Source: an uncultured Porphyromonadaceae bacterium (GTDB taxonomy: Bacteria; Bacteroidota; Bacteroidia; Bacteroidales; Muribaculaceae). Taken from it: 49,419 nt of DNA. A program made the position numbers and the translations under genes. This document shows positions 42,572 to 49,419 of this stretch, in pieces (the stretch's first letter is position 1; each line of letters opens with the position of its first letter). Location of the stretch: contig CAMWNB010000014.1 in the NCBI GenBank assembly GCA_947175495.1, positions 1 to 49,419 on the forward strand, in the 5' to 3' direction. Below the pieces are notes generated by a model. The model was given only the letters and a program-made list of their open reading frames with translations. It ran no database searches and was not told where the DNA came from.

Positions 42572-43953
42572 CCATCCGGCTCTTCCTATTAGCCGCGGCG
42601 GCAGCGGCTTCGGCCGCTGTCGCCGCGGCCGAAGGGTCGCCCGACTACACAAAGGGCGTGCTTTTCGTGAACGAGGACTGGTACGGCCATCAGAACTCTA
42701 CCGTCAACCACCTCTCTCCCGACGACCCCGACGGCAACTACTGGCACTACCGCGTGATTCAAGCCGAGAACCCGGGCGTGGAGCTGGGTTGCACCAACCA
42801 GTACGGCGCGCGGTGGAAAGGACGCCTGTATCTGATAGCCAAACAGGAACGCGACCCGGGCGCCGACATCACCGGCGGCCGTATCACCGTGGCCGATGCG
42901 CGCACCCTCAAGGTGCTGCACCAAGCCACCACCATCGACCCCTCCGGCGCGCAGTGCGACGGCCGCGGCTTCATAGGCGTGGACGAGCACAAGGGCTATG
43001 TTTCCACAAGCAACGGCGTGTGGATTCTTGATCTCGACACCTACGCCATACTCGGCCAGGTGGAAGGCTCGGCCAACCCTAACGCCGGCGGCGACAACGA
43101 CAAACCCAACGACGACCCCACCGGATCCCTCTACCACGGGCAGAGCGGCTCGATGGTGGCAGCCGAGGGACGCATCTTCGTGGCACATCAGCAGTATGGC
43201 CTGCTGGTGGTCGACCCTGCGGAGGACCGCGTGACCGACGTCATATCCATGGACATCGTGGCCGAGGGCGCCGGAATAGGCTCGGTGGTGCGCTCGCGCG
43301 ACGGCATGCTGTGGCTGTCGGTGGCCAAGAACAAACAGGGCACTGGCGCCACGCTGCCCTACATCGTGCGCCTCGACCCCGCCACGCTTGAGACCACCGT
43401 CATCGCCGTGCCTGAGGACATGTACCCGCCGGCCAACTCGTGGTACGCCTGGACGCCCGACGCGTTCGTGGCTTCCACCGTGCAGAACTGCCTTTACTGG
43501 AAAGGAGGCCCAAACCGCTGGTTCAGCGGCACGCAAATCTACAAGTACGACATCGACACAGCCACACTCTCTCTGTTCATCGACCTCGACGCCGAGGGGG
43601 CCAACTGGAAGCTGTACGGCTGTTCGCTGGGCGTGCATCCCGTGACCGACGAGTTGTACATGTCGCTCTACCACGAGTTCGGCACGCCCACCTACATCAC
43701 CCGACGCTACGGGCCGGACGGGCGCGTCGTCCGCGACTACGACATGATACGCAACTACTGGTTTCCCTCGCTGCCTCTCTTCCCCGAAGGGCAGGAGCAA
43801 AGCGGCATCACCGACGCGGAAGCCGACAGCGAGGCCTATGCCCCCGTGGAGTTCTACAACCTGCAGGGCATACGCGTGGACGGCACATCGCTTGCCCCGG
43901 GCATCTATATCCGCCGACAGGGCCGCACCGCAACCAAAGTGCACATTAAATAG
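42568..43953 (+). CDS. Secreted BtuG-like propeller protein with sorting tail
   Basis: 461 residues. Signal peptide MTIRLFLLAAAAAASAAVAAA. The body is one YncE/DUF5074-like propeller opening GVLFVNEDWYGHQNSTVNHL, close to the propeller in the preceding giant protein (ILNEEWFGHTNGGLNYV) and more distantly to BtuG. Other shared stretches are ENPG(V/M)(E/S)(L/F)GCT(N/S)QYG, GRITVADARTLK and NYWFPSLPLFPEG. The last 50 residues (APVEFYNLQGIRVDGTSLAP, then GIYIRRQG...KVHIK) are a T9SS-like tail nearly matching that of the protein ending at 165. It lacks a lipobox, so it is probably anchored or released through that tail. Last gene of the riboswitch operon; likely an auxiliary cobamide-binding protein. 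Confidence 0.8.
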   Translation: MTIRLFLLAAAAAASAAVAAAEGSPDYTKGVLFVNEDWYGHQNSTVNHLSPDDPDGNYWHYRVIQAENPGVELGCTNQYGARWKGRLYLIAKQERDPGADITGGRITVADARTLKVLHQATTIDPSGAQCDGRGFIGVDEHKGYVSTSNGVWILDLDTYAILGQVEGSANPNAGGDNDKPNDDPTGSLYHGQSGSMVAAEGRIFVAHQQYGLLVVDPAEDRVTDVISMDIVAEGAGIGSVVRSRDGMLWLSVAKNKQGTGATLPYIVRLDPATLETTVIAVPEDMYPPANSWYAWTPDAFVASTVQNCLYWKGGPNRWFSGTQIYKYDIDTATLSLFIDLDAEGANWKLYGCSLGVHPVTDELYMSLYHEFGTPTYITRRYGPDGRVVRDYDMIRNYWFPSLPLFPEGQEQSGITDAEADSEAYAPVEFYNLQGIRVDGTSLAPGIYIRRQGRTATKVHIK

Positions 43954-43976
43954 CCCCACGGCCTGATCCTGATTAC

Positions 43977-44010
43977 AAAAAAGGGGCGCTGCGGTGATTC
44001 CGCAGCGCCC
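43977..44010. terminator. Terminator of the ncRNA, also usable by the cobalamin operon
   Basis: An 11-bp stem GGGCGCTGCGG (43984-43994) pairs with 44000-44010, loop 5 nt. On the minus strand it is followed by six T (plus A run 43977-43982); on the plus strand by TCTTCT. It is best suited to the minus-strand RNA but ends the plus operon too. Confidence 0.88.
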
Positions 44011-44241
44011 TCTTCTATAGGCCACACCAAAGGATGCGATGAAACTCCGAAAAGACAGGGTTTGAGTGCTCGCCGTCCTTTGTAATCCTCCGGCTCTGAG
44101 GCATCCGCAACCAAAGCTGCGGTCGAGGCCCGCCATTGGGCGGCAAAGCTTGTCTCGGCATTTCAGTAAAAATTGAAGAGTTTCCCAATCTACTTTGATG
44201 TGGTTGTTTCTTTCTCCGGTGCTCTCTTGCTCCGTGATTTT
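43977..44241 (-). ncRNA. Candidate structured non-coding RNA, about 265 nt, class unknown
   Basis: Minus strand. A consensus promoter (44278-44248) and a perfect terminator (43977-44010) bracket about 265 bases without a convincing gene. The ends pair at long range: CCACATCAAAG (44203-44193) with CTTTGGTGTGG (44032-44022), 11 bp with one G-U pair, then nested GAAACTC (44184-44178) with GAGTTTC (44047-44041). Inside are hairpins CCGCC-CAAT-GGCGG (around 44127-44142) and CCGCA...TGCGG (around 44104-44122). I do not recognise it as tmRNA, SRP RNA or RNase P: the RNase P core GAGGAAAGTC and the SRP tetraloop domain are absent. 6S RNA or a Bacteroidales-specific class remain possible. It explains most of the 484 bases between the propeller gene and rpsU. 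Confidence 0.75.
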
Positions 44242-44247
44242 ATAACG

Positions 44248-44278
44248 CAAAGTTAATGTTTGCTGTTCGTTTCTCCAA
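44248..44278 (-). promoter_or_regulatory. Consensus promoter of the candidate ncRNA
   Basis: Minus strand: TTG at 44278-44276, 20 nt, TAACTTTG at 44255-44248; identical -7 box to those of rpmH and btuB. Confidence 0.85.
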
Positions 44279-44307
44279 ATTTTTTTGATAATTTTTTTCG
44301 ACAGCAG

Positions 44308-44373
44308 CATGCGTCTCTTAACACTGACGTATGCACACGACAAAGCAGTGCGATGCCAAACGCATGCACTGCT
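44308..44373. other. Two adjacent hairpins downstream of rpsU
   Basis: GCATGCGTC pairs with GACGTATGC (about 44308-44334, one G-T pair). AGCAGTGC-(G)ATGC pairs with GCATGCACTGCT (44344-44373). On the plus strand the second is followed after 4 bases by six T, so it could be a plus-strand terminator. On the minus strand it lies in the 3' region of rpsU. Confidence 0.5.
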
Positions 44374-44437
44374 ACTGTTTTTTGTGCTATTGCCGCCGGA
44401 GCTCACGCCCGGCGCAGCAAACAAAAGGCGTTGATTC

Positions 44438-44629
44438 TTATTCCTCTACGCTGCGGAGCTGCTGCACGTAGACGGCCTTCATCATCTTCTTGCGGTTGGT
44501 GACGGAGGGTTTCTGGAATGCCTGACGAGCACGGAGTTCCTTTACGACACCGGTGCGTTCGAATTTACGCTTGAATTTCTTGAGAGCGCGCTCAATGTTT
44601 TCGCCTTCTTTTACTTGTACAATAATCAT
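44438..44629 (-). CDS. rpsU: 30S ribosomal protein S21
   Basis: 63 residues: MIIVQVKEGENIERALKKFK, then RKFERTGVVKELRARQAFQK and PSVTNRKKMMKAVYVQQLRS. This is the S21 pattern (E-x-x-x-x-AL(R/K)(R/K)FKR, G-(V/I)-x-x-E-(L/V)-R-x-R-x-x-(F/Y)). It is a small basic protein of the 30S platform near the anti-Shine-Dalgarno site, with its own promoter at 44688-44717. The candidate ncRNA lies downstream on the same strand. Confidence 0.96.
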   Translation of the reverse strand: MIIVQVKEGENIERALKKFKRKFERTGVVKELRARQAFQKPSVTNRKKMMKAVYVQQLRSVEE

Positions 44630-44687
44630 ATTATTCTTGTTGTTTATTTTTTGTATTTCTTAGCTGTGTGATTTGCGTTTAGCGGGG

Positions 44688-44717
44688 CAAAATTACGCAT
44701 AACTTTTGACATGACAA
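44688..44717 (-). promoter_or_regulatory. Promoter of rpsU
   Basis: Minus strand: TTG at 44717-44715, 19 nt, TAATTTTG at 44695-44688; the rpsU start is 58 bases downstream. Confidence 0.8.
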
Positions 44718-44761
44718 AACTTTCGCCCTTCAAAACTGAAATTTTTCTAAAATTATTTTGA

Positions 44762-45442
44762 TTATTTTGATTCGGCGGGGAGGAAGCGGATGAGTTGGTC
44801 GGCTATGGCACGCATGCCGGCGGCGTCGGGGTGCCCCATGCGTTTCTCCACGTCATGCAGTTCGAGGCAGCGGACGCCGCGCGCGGCGCACTGCTCCAAT
44901 ATTTTTTCGCGCAGCGGGCCTTTGATCTCATCGTTGAGCATAAACACGGCTTCGGCCCGGGGATAGAGAGCGCCGAGTTGCTGAAGCAGATAATCCATGG
45001 CCGGAGCGAAAGCATAGAAAGGATGCGGAAGCGGCTCGGCCGATTCCTCCGGCGTGATGGCCGCGTGCGACCAGTAATCGTTCGTTGCGCCGAACACGAG
45101 TATGATGTCCGGGTCGCCGAGGTCAAACACCCTGTGGGTGAAAGCGCGATGGCTGTAGTCGGCACCGTCATAGCCACGGTTGCAGATGGTGGCGCCGGAG
45201 TAGGAGTTGTTGCGTTCGAGCTCCCAACCCGTACGTTCCAGGAAGATGCGCCACCATGTGAGTTCGGGCGAAGTGACGTCAGTCTTTTCTGCCGGGTCGC
45301 CGGGGAAGTACCAGCTTTCGTTGGTCTCGGGTTGCACGCAGCCCTGGAAGGTGGAGTAGGAATCGCCGAGAATCGACACCTTGCGGGCATTGAGCGACAC
45401 GGCGCACAGGACCGTCATCGCCACTAAAATCATTTTTTTCAT
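44762..45442 (-). CDS. Exported SGNH/GDSL-family hydrolase
   Basis: 226 residues starting at 45442 (MKKMILVAMTVLCAVSLNA signal peptide). The ORF's 58 extra residues lie across the promoter region and have no signal character. SGNH blocks: VSILGDSYSTFQG (block I, nucleophile Ser), the Gly in SYSGATICNRGYDG (block II), FGATNDYWSH (block III, Asn) and MGHPDAAGM (block V, Asp/His replaced as xxHPD: His present, Asp adjacent). These enzymes remove acyl groups from sugars, lipids or glycans in the periplasm or on the surface; the substrate is unknown. It is divergent from rplU across a 217-base gap. A TAACTTTG (45516-45509) is its likely -7 element. Confidence 0.88.
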   Translation of the reverse strand: MKKMILVAMTVLCAVSLNARKVSILGDSYSTFQGCVQPETNESWYFPGDPAEKTDVTSPELTWWRIFLERTGWELERNNSYSGATICNRGYDGADYSHRAFTHRVFDLGDPDIILVFGATNDYWSHAAITPEESAEPLPHPFYAFAPAMDYLLQQLGALYPRAEAVFMLNDEIKGPLREKILEQCAARGVRCLELHDVEKRMGHPDAAGMRAIADQLIRFLPAESK

Positions 45443-45508
45443 GATATGTCTGTTATACTCCCGGTCTCGCATGGTTATACTATCTCCGGCCGGGCACGAT
45501 TTTCCGCA

Positions 45509-45516
45509 CAAAGTTA
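45509..45516 (-). promoter_or_regulatory. -7 element of the SGNH hydrolase gene
   Basis: Minus strand TAACTTTG, 66 bases before the start. A clear TTG at the expected distance is lacking. Confidence 0.5.
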
Positions 45517-45537
45517 AGCATAAAATATTGAAAACAT

Positions 45538-45568
45538 TTGGCAGTACGATGAAAAATACGTAAATTTG
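45538..45568 (+). promoter_or_regulatory. Promoter of rplU-rpmA
   Basis: TTG at 45538-45540, 20 nt, TAAATTTG at 45561-45568, giving a leader of about 85 bases before rplU. The GC-rich leader could hold autoregulatory structure; I did not resolve one. Confidence 0.85.
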
Positions 45569-45659
45569 CAGGCAATTTTTCCGCAACGGGCCCGAAAAAA
45601 GCGGGGCGCATAGCAACGACGCCTCCGCCCGCCGGAGTAACTTATTAAAGTTCAGATAA

Positions 45660-45980
45660 ATGTACGTTATCGTAGAAATTCAGGGACAGCAGTTCAAAGC
45701 TGAAGAAGGCAAGTTCCTGTATGTGCACTACCTCGGCGAGAATGTCGAGCAGGGTGCCACCGTGGAGTTCGACCGCGTTCTCCTCGCCGACAAGGATGGC
45801 GAAGTGCTCGTAGGCGCTCCCACAGTAGAAGGCGCTAAAGTTGTATGCGAAGTAGCCGAATCCCTCGTAAAGGGCGACAAGGTGATCGTGTTCAAGAAAA
45901 AGCGTCGCAAAGGCTATCGCCGCAAAAACGGCCATCGCCAGTACTTCTCGAAAGTCGTGATCAAACAAGTTGTTGCTTAA
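45660..45980 (+). CDS. rplU: 50S ribosomal protein L21
   Basis: 106 residues, [20 protein letters not shown] at the start and the L21 C-terminal signature [20 protein letters not shown]. It binds 23S rRNA in the large subunit. It is followed by rpmA after 21 bases, the conserved L21-L27 pair. Confidence 0.97.
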   Translation: MYVIVEIQGQQFKAEEGKFLYVHYLGENVEQGATVEFDRVLLADKDGEVLVGAPTVEGAKVVCEVAESLVKGDKVIVFKKKRRKGYRRKNGHRQYFSKVVIKQVVA

Positions 45981-46001
45981 CCCCTAAAAACACTATCAGA
46001 A

Positions 46002-46262
46002 ATGGCACATAAGAAAGGTGTAGGTAGTTCTAAGAACGGCCGTGAGTCGGAAAGCAAACGACTCGGTGTTAAAATTTTTGGTGGTCAGTTTGCCAAGGCC
46101 GGCAACATCATCAAGCGTCAGCGCGGCACCGTCCACCACCCCGGCCTCAACGTAGGCATCGGCAAGGACCACACGCTCTACGCTCTCGTTGACGGCACCG
46201 TTCTCTTCACCGAAGGCAAGAACGGCCGCAAGTTCATCAACATCACTCCTATCGAGGCTTAA
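46002..46262 (+). CDS. rpmA: 50S ribosomal protein L27
   Basis: 86 residues, [20 protein letters not shown] and [20 protein letters not shown], then [20 protein letters not shown]. This is standard L27, whose N-terminus reaches the peptidyl-transferase centre. The protein begins with MAHKKG directly, without the cleaved N-terminal extension found in Firmicutes. Second gene of rplU-rpmA, followed by a terminator. Confidence 0.97.
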   Translation: MAHKKGVGSSKNGRESESKRLGVKIFGGQFAKAGNIIKRQRGTVHHPGLNVGIGKDHTLYALVDGTVLFTEGKNGRKFINITPIEA

Positions 46263-46287
46263 GCCGCGAAAGCGAAAGCACTGACAA

Positions 46288-46332
46288 CCGGCGCCCCGGC
46301 CCTTGTGGCCGCGGGCGCCGGCTCTTTTTTTT
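46288..46332 (+). terminator. Terminator of rplU-rpmA
   Basis: A GC-rich stem (CCGGCGCCCCGGCC from 46288 with GGCCGCGGGCGCCGG ending at 46321, one mismatch region) is followed by CTC and nine T. Confidence 0.9.
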
Positions 46333-46402
46333 TACAGGAGAGCGGACAAAACTTTTTTTTGCCGAGACGTGTTCTATCTATACACGTTTCAACAAAAGGT
46401 TT

Positions 46403-47581
46403 ATGAGTTCGTCACAAATGCTCGGTCTGCTGCTCGCAGCAGCAGCCCCTCTCGGATTGCAGGCTGAAAGCCTCGGCGACATCGCCGACCGGCTTTCGGC
46501 TGCAACGCCATACCACGCCACCGCACACTACGAAGTGCTCCTGCCGCAGAGCGAGGAGCCCGTGGCCTACGAAGTGGCGCTTAATGCCGCCAAGCCGGCC
46601 ACGCGCGACACTCTCGCACCGTGCGACTATCTGATAGACTGGACCATGGACACGCCATCAGGCCCGAGCCGCGGGTTCAGCGCTTACTTCGGCGGCCACC
46701 ACTACCGCTTCCGCGACAAGCGCCTGCAAGAGTACCATTTCGACGACAGCGCCGCACCCTTCGTGGCGCGCGGCACGGTGCGCCTCGGCGTGCAGCAGCA
46801 GGCGCAGTTCGCCTCGCTGCTGCCGGCGTTTCTGGCCGAACGCATGCGCGAAATCGAGGCCGACAGCAGCTACACATATAATATAACAGAGACACCCGCA
46901 ACGGTCAGGGTGCAAGGTGTGCAACGCTTCGGAGGTGTGGACGGACTTGAATTCAGCTACACGTTCGATACCGAGAGCGGTCTGCCCGTGGAAGCCGAGT
47001 TCTGCCACAACCCGGGGCAGATGAGCGAGCAGACTGTGGCGGTGCGCTACGGCGCCCCCGACGTGGCCACCATGGACGCCACCCTCTCCGAACCTGCGCT
47101 GATGGCCCTTTATCCCGAAGCCTTCAGCCGCTACCGCGAGAGCGACTACACGCTGGCCAATCTGCCGGGCCGGCCGCTGCCCGAAGTTTCAGCCCCCACT
47201 CTCGGCGGCGAGCGTTACACGCGCCGCAGCGGCGAGCCGTTCGGCACTCCGGCCGTGGTGGCCCTGCTTGATGCCGACGTAGACGGTTGCGCCGAAACCG
47301 TCGGCCAGCTGCGCGAGGCCGTGGCGGCATCGCCCCGCCAGGGCGCGCTCATCCTGGCATTCGTCAGCAACCACCCCGACGCCGTGGCCGACGCAATCCT
47401 TGCTCCGCACCCGGGCGAGGTGATTCTCACAGGCGCGCGCGGACTTGCACGGGCCTGCGGGGCCACAGCCACACCGGTGGTAATAGTGTGCGCATCAGAC
47501 GGCACCGTGCAAAATGTGCACACCGGTCGCAACAAAGAACTGCCGTCGCTTGTTATGCAAGAAATGATAATTGCAAAATAA
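46403..47581 (+). CDS. Exported two-domain protein with thioredoxin-like C-terminus lacking CxxC
   Basis: 392 residues. The N-terminus is a hydrophobic stretch ending LQAES, probably a signal peptide, though it lacks a basic n-region; the start could also be the Met at residue 6. Residues about 25-240 are beta-rich and resemble LolA/DUF2092-like proteins (YHATAHYEVLLP, VRVQGVQRFGGVDGLEFSYT, DTESGLPVEAEF). Residues about 255-392 look like a TlpA/thioredoxin fold (LPEVSAPTLGGERYTRRSGE, PFGTPAVVALLDADVDGCAE, cis-Pro in ATATPVVIV). The catalytic CxxC is absent: only one Cys lies near the expected place. It is probably not a redox enzyme but a binding or structural relative. It lies 9 bases before tpx and may share its transcript. 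Confidence 0.7.
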   Translation: MSSSQMLGLLLAAAAPLGLQAESLGDIADRLSAATPYHATAHYEVLLPQSEEPVAYEVALNAAKPATRDTLAPCDYLIDWTMDTPSGPSRGFSAYFGGHHYRFRDKRLQEYHFDDSAAPFVARGTVRLGVQQQAQFASLLPAFLAERMREIEADSSYTYNITETPATVRVQGVQRFGGVDGLEFSYTFDTESGLPVEAEFCHNPGQMSEQTVAVRYGAPDVATMDATLSEPALMALYPEAFSRYRESDYTLANLPGRPLPEVSAPTLGGERYTRRSGEPFGTPAVVALLDADVDGCAETVGQLREAVAASPRQGALILAFVSNHPDAVADAILAPHPGEVILTGARGLARACGATATPVVIVCASDGTVQNVHTGRNKELPSLVMQEMIIAK

Positions 47582-47590
47582 CACCGCTCT

Positions 47591-48094
47591 ATGGAAACTG
47601 TCTATCTCAAAGGCACACCCTGCCACACCTATGGTACGCTTCCCGAAATAGGGTCGAAAGCTCCCTGCTACACGCTGGTCGACAAGGATTTGAAAGACAT
47701 CAGTTGCCTTGATTTCCTGGACCGCCGCGTTGTGCTCAACATATTTCCCAGCGTCGACACCGACGTGTGCGCCGCTTCCGTGCGCCGCTTCAACAAGGAG
47801 GCAGCCGGCGTGCCCGACGTGTCGGTGATCTGCGTGTCGATGGACTTGCCTTTCGCCCAGGCCCGCTTCTGCGCCGCCGAAGGCATTGAGAATGTGACGG
47901 TGGCCTCGGCATTCCGCTCGCCCATGTTCGCCCAGAAGTTCGGCCTGCAGCTTGTCGACGGCCCGCTGGCCGGCCTGCTCGCCCGCGCTGTCATCGTGCT
48001 CGATGAAGACCGCAAGGTGATATACACCCAGCTCGTGAGCGAAATCACCACCGAGCCTGACTACGAGGCAGCCATCGCCGCCCTTAAGAAGTAA
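47591..48094 (+). CDS. tpx: Thiol peroxidase (atypical 2-Cys peroxiredoxin)
   Basis: 167 residues, the usual Tpx length. The peroxidatic Cys is in FPSVDTDVCAASVRRFN and the resolving Cys in DLPFAQARFCAAEGIENV, the two motifs that define Tpx. It reduces hydrogen peroxide and alkyl hydroperoxides using thioredoxin. No signal peptide; cytosolic or periplasmic location cannot be decided from sequence but cytosol is likely. It is 9 bases after the thioredoxin-fold protein and followed by a strong bidirectional terminator. Confidence 0.96.
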   Translation: METVYLKGTPCHTYGTLPEIGSKAPCYTLVDKDLKDISCLDFLDRRVVLNIFPSVDTDVCAASVRRFNKEAAGVPDVSVICVSMDLPFAQARFCAAEGIENVTVASAFRSPMFAQKFGLQLVDGPLAGLLARAVIVLDEDRKVIYTQLVSEITTEPDYEAAIAALKK

Positions 48095-48102
48095 TATACC
48101 TA

Positions 48103-48145
48103 AATGAAATGCGCCTTCCGCAAGCTTGCGGAGGCGCATTTCATT
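48103..48145. terminator. Bidirectional hairpin terminator between tpx and glucokinase
   Basis: Arms 48103-48125 and 48124-48145 form a near-perfect 22-bp hairpin (AATGAAATGCGCC...GGCGCATTTCATT, one bulged T) whose AT-rich ends serve as weak T runs. It separates converging genes. Confidence 0.8.
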
Positions 48146-48162
48146 ATTGCTTCTGCCGAGAC

Positions 48163-49161
48163 TTATTCAGCGGCGGGAGCGGCAGCGGGGGCAGCAGGAG
48201 CCATGGGCTTGGCTTCCCAGCCGAGAGCGCTTGCACCCAGCACGGCGGCGTCGGCATCCTTGAGCTCGCTCAGCAGCACTTTGGCCTTGCCTTTGAACAC
48301 GTTGAGCATGTTGCGGTCCATGGCTTCGCGCAAGGGCTTGAGCAGGAGCTCGCCGCTCTTGGCAAGACCGCCGAAGATAACGAATGCCTCGGGCGAGGAG
48401 AACACAGTCATGTCGGCCATAGCCTCGCCGAGGATAGTGCCCGTGTATTCAAACACGTCCTTGGCCAGCTTGTCGCCGTTGATGGCTGCCTCATACACAT
48501 CCTTCGAGGTGATGCTCTCGATGGGAAGGTTGCGCAGAGTGGAGGGTTCGGTGCGTATCTCGAGGAACTCGCGAGCCGAGCGGGCCACGCCGGTGGCCGA
48601 GCAGTAGGCCTCGAGGCAACCGGTGCGGCCGCAGCCGCAGAGGCGACCGTTGTTGCGCTTCACAATCACATGTCCGAGCTCGCCGGCAAAACCGTCGTGG
48701 CCGTAGACCACCTGGCCGTTGATCACGATACCCGAACCGACACCGGTGCCAAGCGTAATCATGATGAAGTCCTTCATGCCGCGTGCGGCGCCATAGGTCA
48801 TCTCGCCGATAGCGGCGGCATTGGCGTCGTTGGTGACAGCCACGGGAATACCGAACTTGGCACTCACCATCTGCGCCAGGGGTATGGGCGAAGGCCAGGG
48901 CAGGTTGGGAGCATCGACAATCATGCCGTTATAATAGTTGCCGTTGGGGGCGCCTATGCCTATGCCGTGGATTTTGTCCTCGGCGTCGTTGGCTTTGATC
49001 AGACGGCTCGCTTCGGTGTAGAGTTCATCGATGTAATCTTCAATCTTACTGTGCTTTGCTGTCTTGATGGAATCGGAGGCAATGACAACGCCGCGGGCGT
49101 CTACGATACCGAACACCGTATTGGTGCCGCCGATGTCTATGCCAAGTACATAAGGTTTCAT
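48163..49161 (-). CDS. glk: ROK-family glucokinase
   Basis: 332 residues. I choose the ATG at 49161 (MKPYVLGIDIGGTNTVFGIV), which puts the ATP-binding DIGGTN motif near the N-terminus and lies 32 bases from a consensus promoter; 15 extra residues upstream would include it. VTNDANAAAIGE holds the catalytic Asp and TLGTGVGSGIVINGQ the second phosphate motif. ROK signatures with the zinc site follow: GHVIVKRNNGRLCGCGRTGC, with His and three Cys. It phosphorylates glucose with ATP in the cytosol. An Ala/Pro-rich tail (PMAPAAPAAAPAAE) is unusual but probably flexible. Confidence 0.93.
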   Translation of the reverse strand: MKPYVLGIDIGGTNTVFGIVDARGVVIASDSIKTAKHSKIEDYIDELYTEASRLIKANDAEDKIHGIGIGAPNGNYYNGMIVDAPNLPWPSPIPLAQMVSAKFGIPVAVTNDANAAAIGEMTYGAARGMKDFIMITLGTGVGSGIVINGQVVYGHDGFAGELGHVIVKRNNGRLCGCGRTGCLEAYCSATGVARSAREFLEIRTEPSTLRNLPIESITSKDVYEAAINGDKLAKDVFEYTGTILGEAMADMTVFSSPEAFVIFGGLAKSGELLLKPLREAMDRNMLNVFKGKAKVLLSELKDADAAVLGASALGWEAKPMAPAAPAAAPAAE

Positions 49162-49193
49162 TTGCTTTGTGTTAAGGTTAAGAATTTCTACCG

Positions 49194-49224
49194 CAAAGAT
49201 AAGCAATTAGAGGGAGAGCGACAA
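49194..49224 (-). promoter_or_regulatory. Promoter of glucokinase
   Basis: Minus strand: TTG at 49224-49222, 20 nt, TATCTTTG at 49201-49194. In the remaining 195 bases to the window end I see no gene, only AT-rich sequence with an inverted repeat (TATATTTTG at 49344-49352, CAAAATATA at 49363-49371). Confidence 0.85.
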
Positions 49225-49419
49225 GAAAAACGCCCTATTATGAAGAAATTTTAAGAAATCAGTCAAAACTATCAGATTTACCGCAGCTTGTACCCTTCCG
49301 CCGACACAGCGTAACACTTGATAGGCTTTGTTAACACAAAGTATATATTTTGATATACTCCACAAAATATAACATACGAGATATACTGCTGAGAATCAGC
49401 GCTTGTTAACATTTAATAT

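Noticed and set aside
44016-44162. 48-codon ORF inside the candidate ncRNA (MPRQALPPNGGPRPQLWLRM...)
   Set aside because: It spans the inner hairpins and ends at the closing helix. The Pro/Arg-rich sequence has no recognisable domain, and structured RNA explains the region better; a small protein is not excluded.
49328-49371. AT-rich inverted repeat and promoter-like TTG...TTTTG near the window end
   Set aside because: Spacing does not match the promoter consensus and AT-rich repeats arise easily by chance; no gene follows inside the window.

Overview
The window looks like a chromosome segment of a GC-rich Bacteroidales gut bacterium, with Muribaculaceae-like being my best guess. The evidence is paired SusC/SusD genes, lipoproteins whose Cys is followed by acidic residues, the Bacteroidetes promoter form (TTG, 19-20 nt, TAnnTTTG) in front of many genes, and a BtuG-type surface cobalamin locus. 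The family assignment is inference. I saw no tRNA, rRNA, CRISPR array or insertion sequence.

Layout. (1) 165-24528 is a two-sided polysaccharide/uronate utilization locus. On the minus strand an ECF sigma factor (9755-10261) precedes susC, susD, an Ig-repeat surface lipoprotein and an alginate-lyase-fold lipoprotein, followed by a separately terminated CBM96/DNRLRE-type secreted protein. A second minus-strand block carries a heparinase II/III-like lyase, an inverting-type GH97, a GH88 unsaturated uronyl hydrolase and a membrane-tethered AraC regulator. Divergent from it, on the plus strand, is a tight operon: GltD-like oxidoreductase, KduD, DUF4861-like lipoprotein, orphan GatC-type PTS EIIC and a KduI that carries a signal peptide. 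Together they suggest that the lyases cut a uronate polysaccharide, GH88 frees unsaturated uronate, KduI isomerises it in the periplasm, the EIIC-like permease imports the product and KduD reduces it to KDG in the cytosol. No sulfatase is present.

(2) 24601-31647 holds an FKBP prolyl isomerase, a two-gene operon of a small exported protein and an exported TPR-CHAT protease, rpmH (too short for usual ORF cut-offs), an exported metallophosphatase fused to a propeller, and an AI-2E/PerM family permease.

(3) 31663-43953 is a cobalamin-riboswitch-controlled operon: btuB, btuG, a surface lipoprotein, a Trp/Tyr-rich secreted protein, a 1664-residue LRR/Ig/propeller protein and another BtuG-like propeller. 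The last two propellers look like divergent relatives of BtuG, and a motif resembling the Trp/Tyr-rich protein recurs inside the giant protein.

(4) 43977-49419 is housekeeping: a strong candidate structured ncRNA (minus strand, with promoter, long-range helices and terminator), rpsU, an SGNH hydrolase, rplU-rpmA, a thioredoxin-fold protein without CxxC next to tpx, and a ROK glucokinase.
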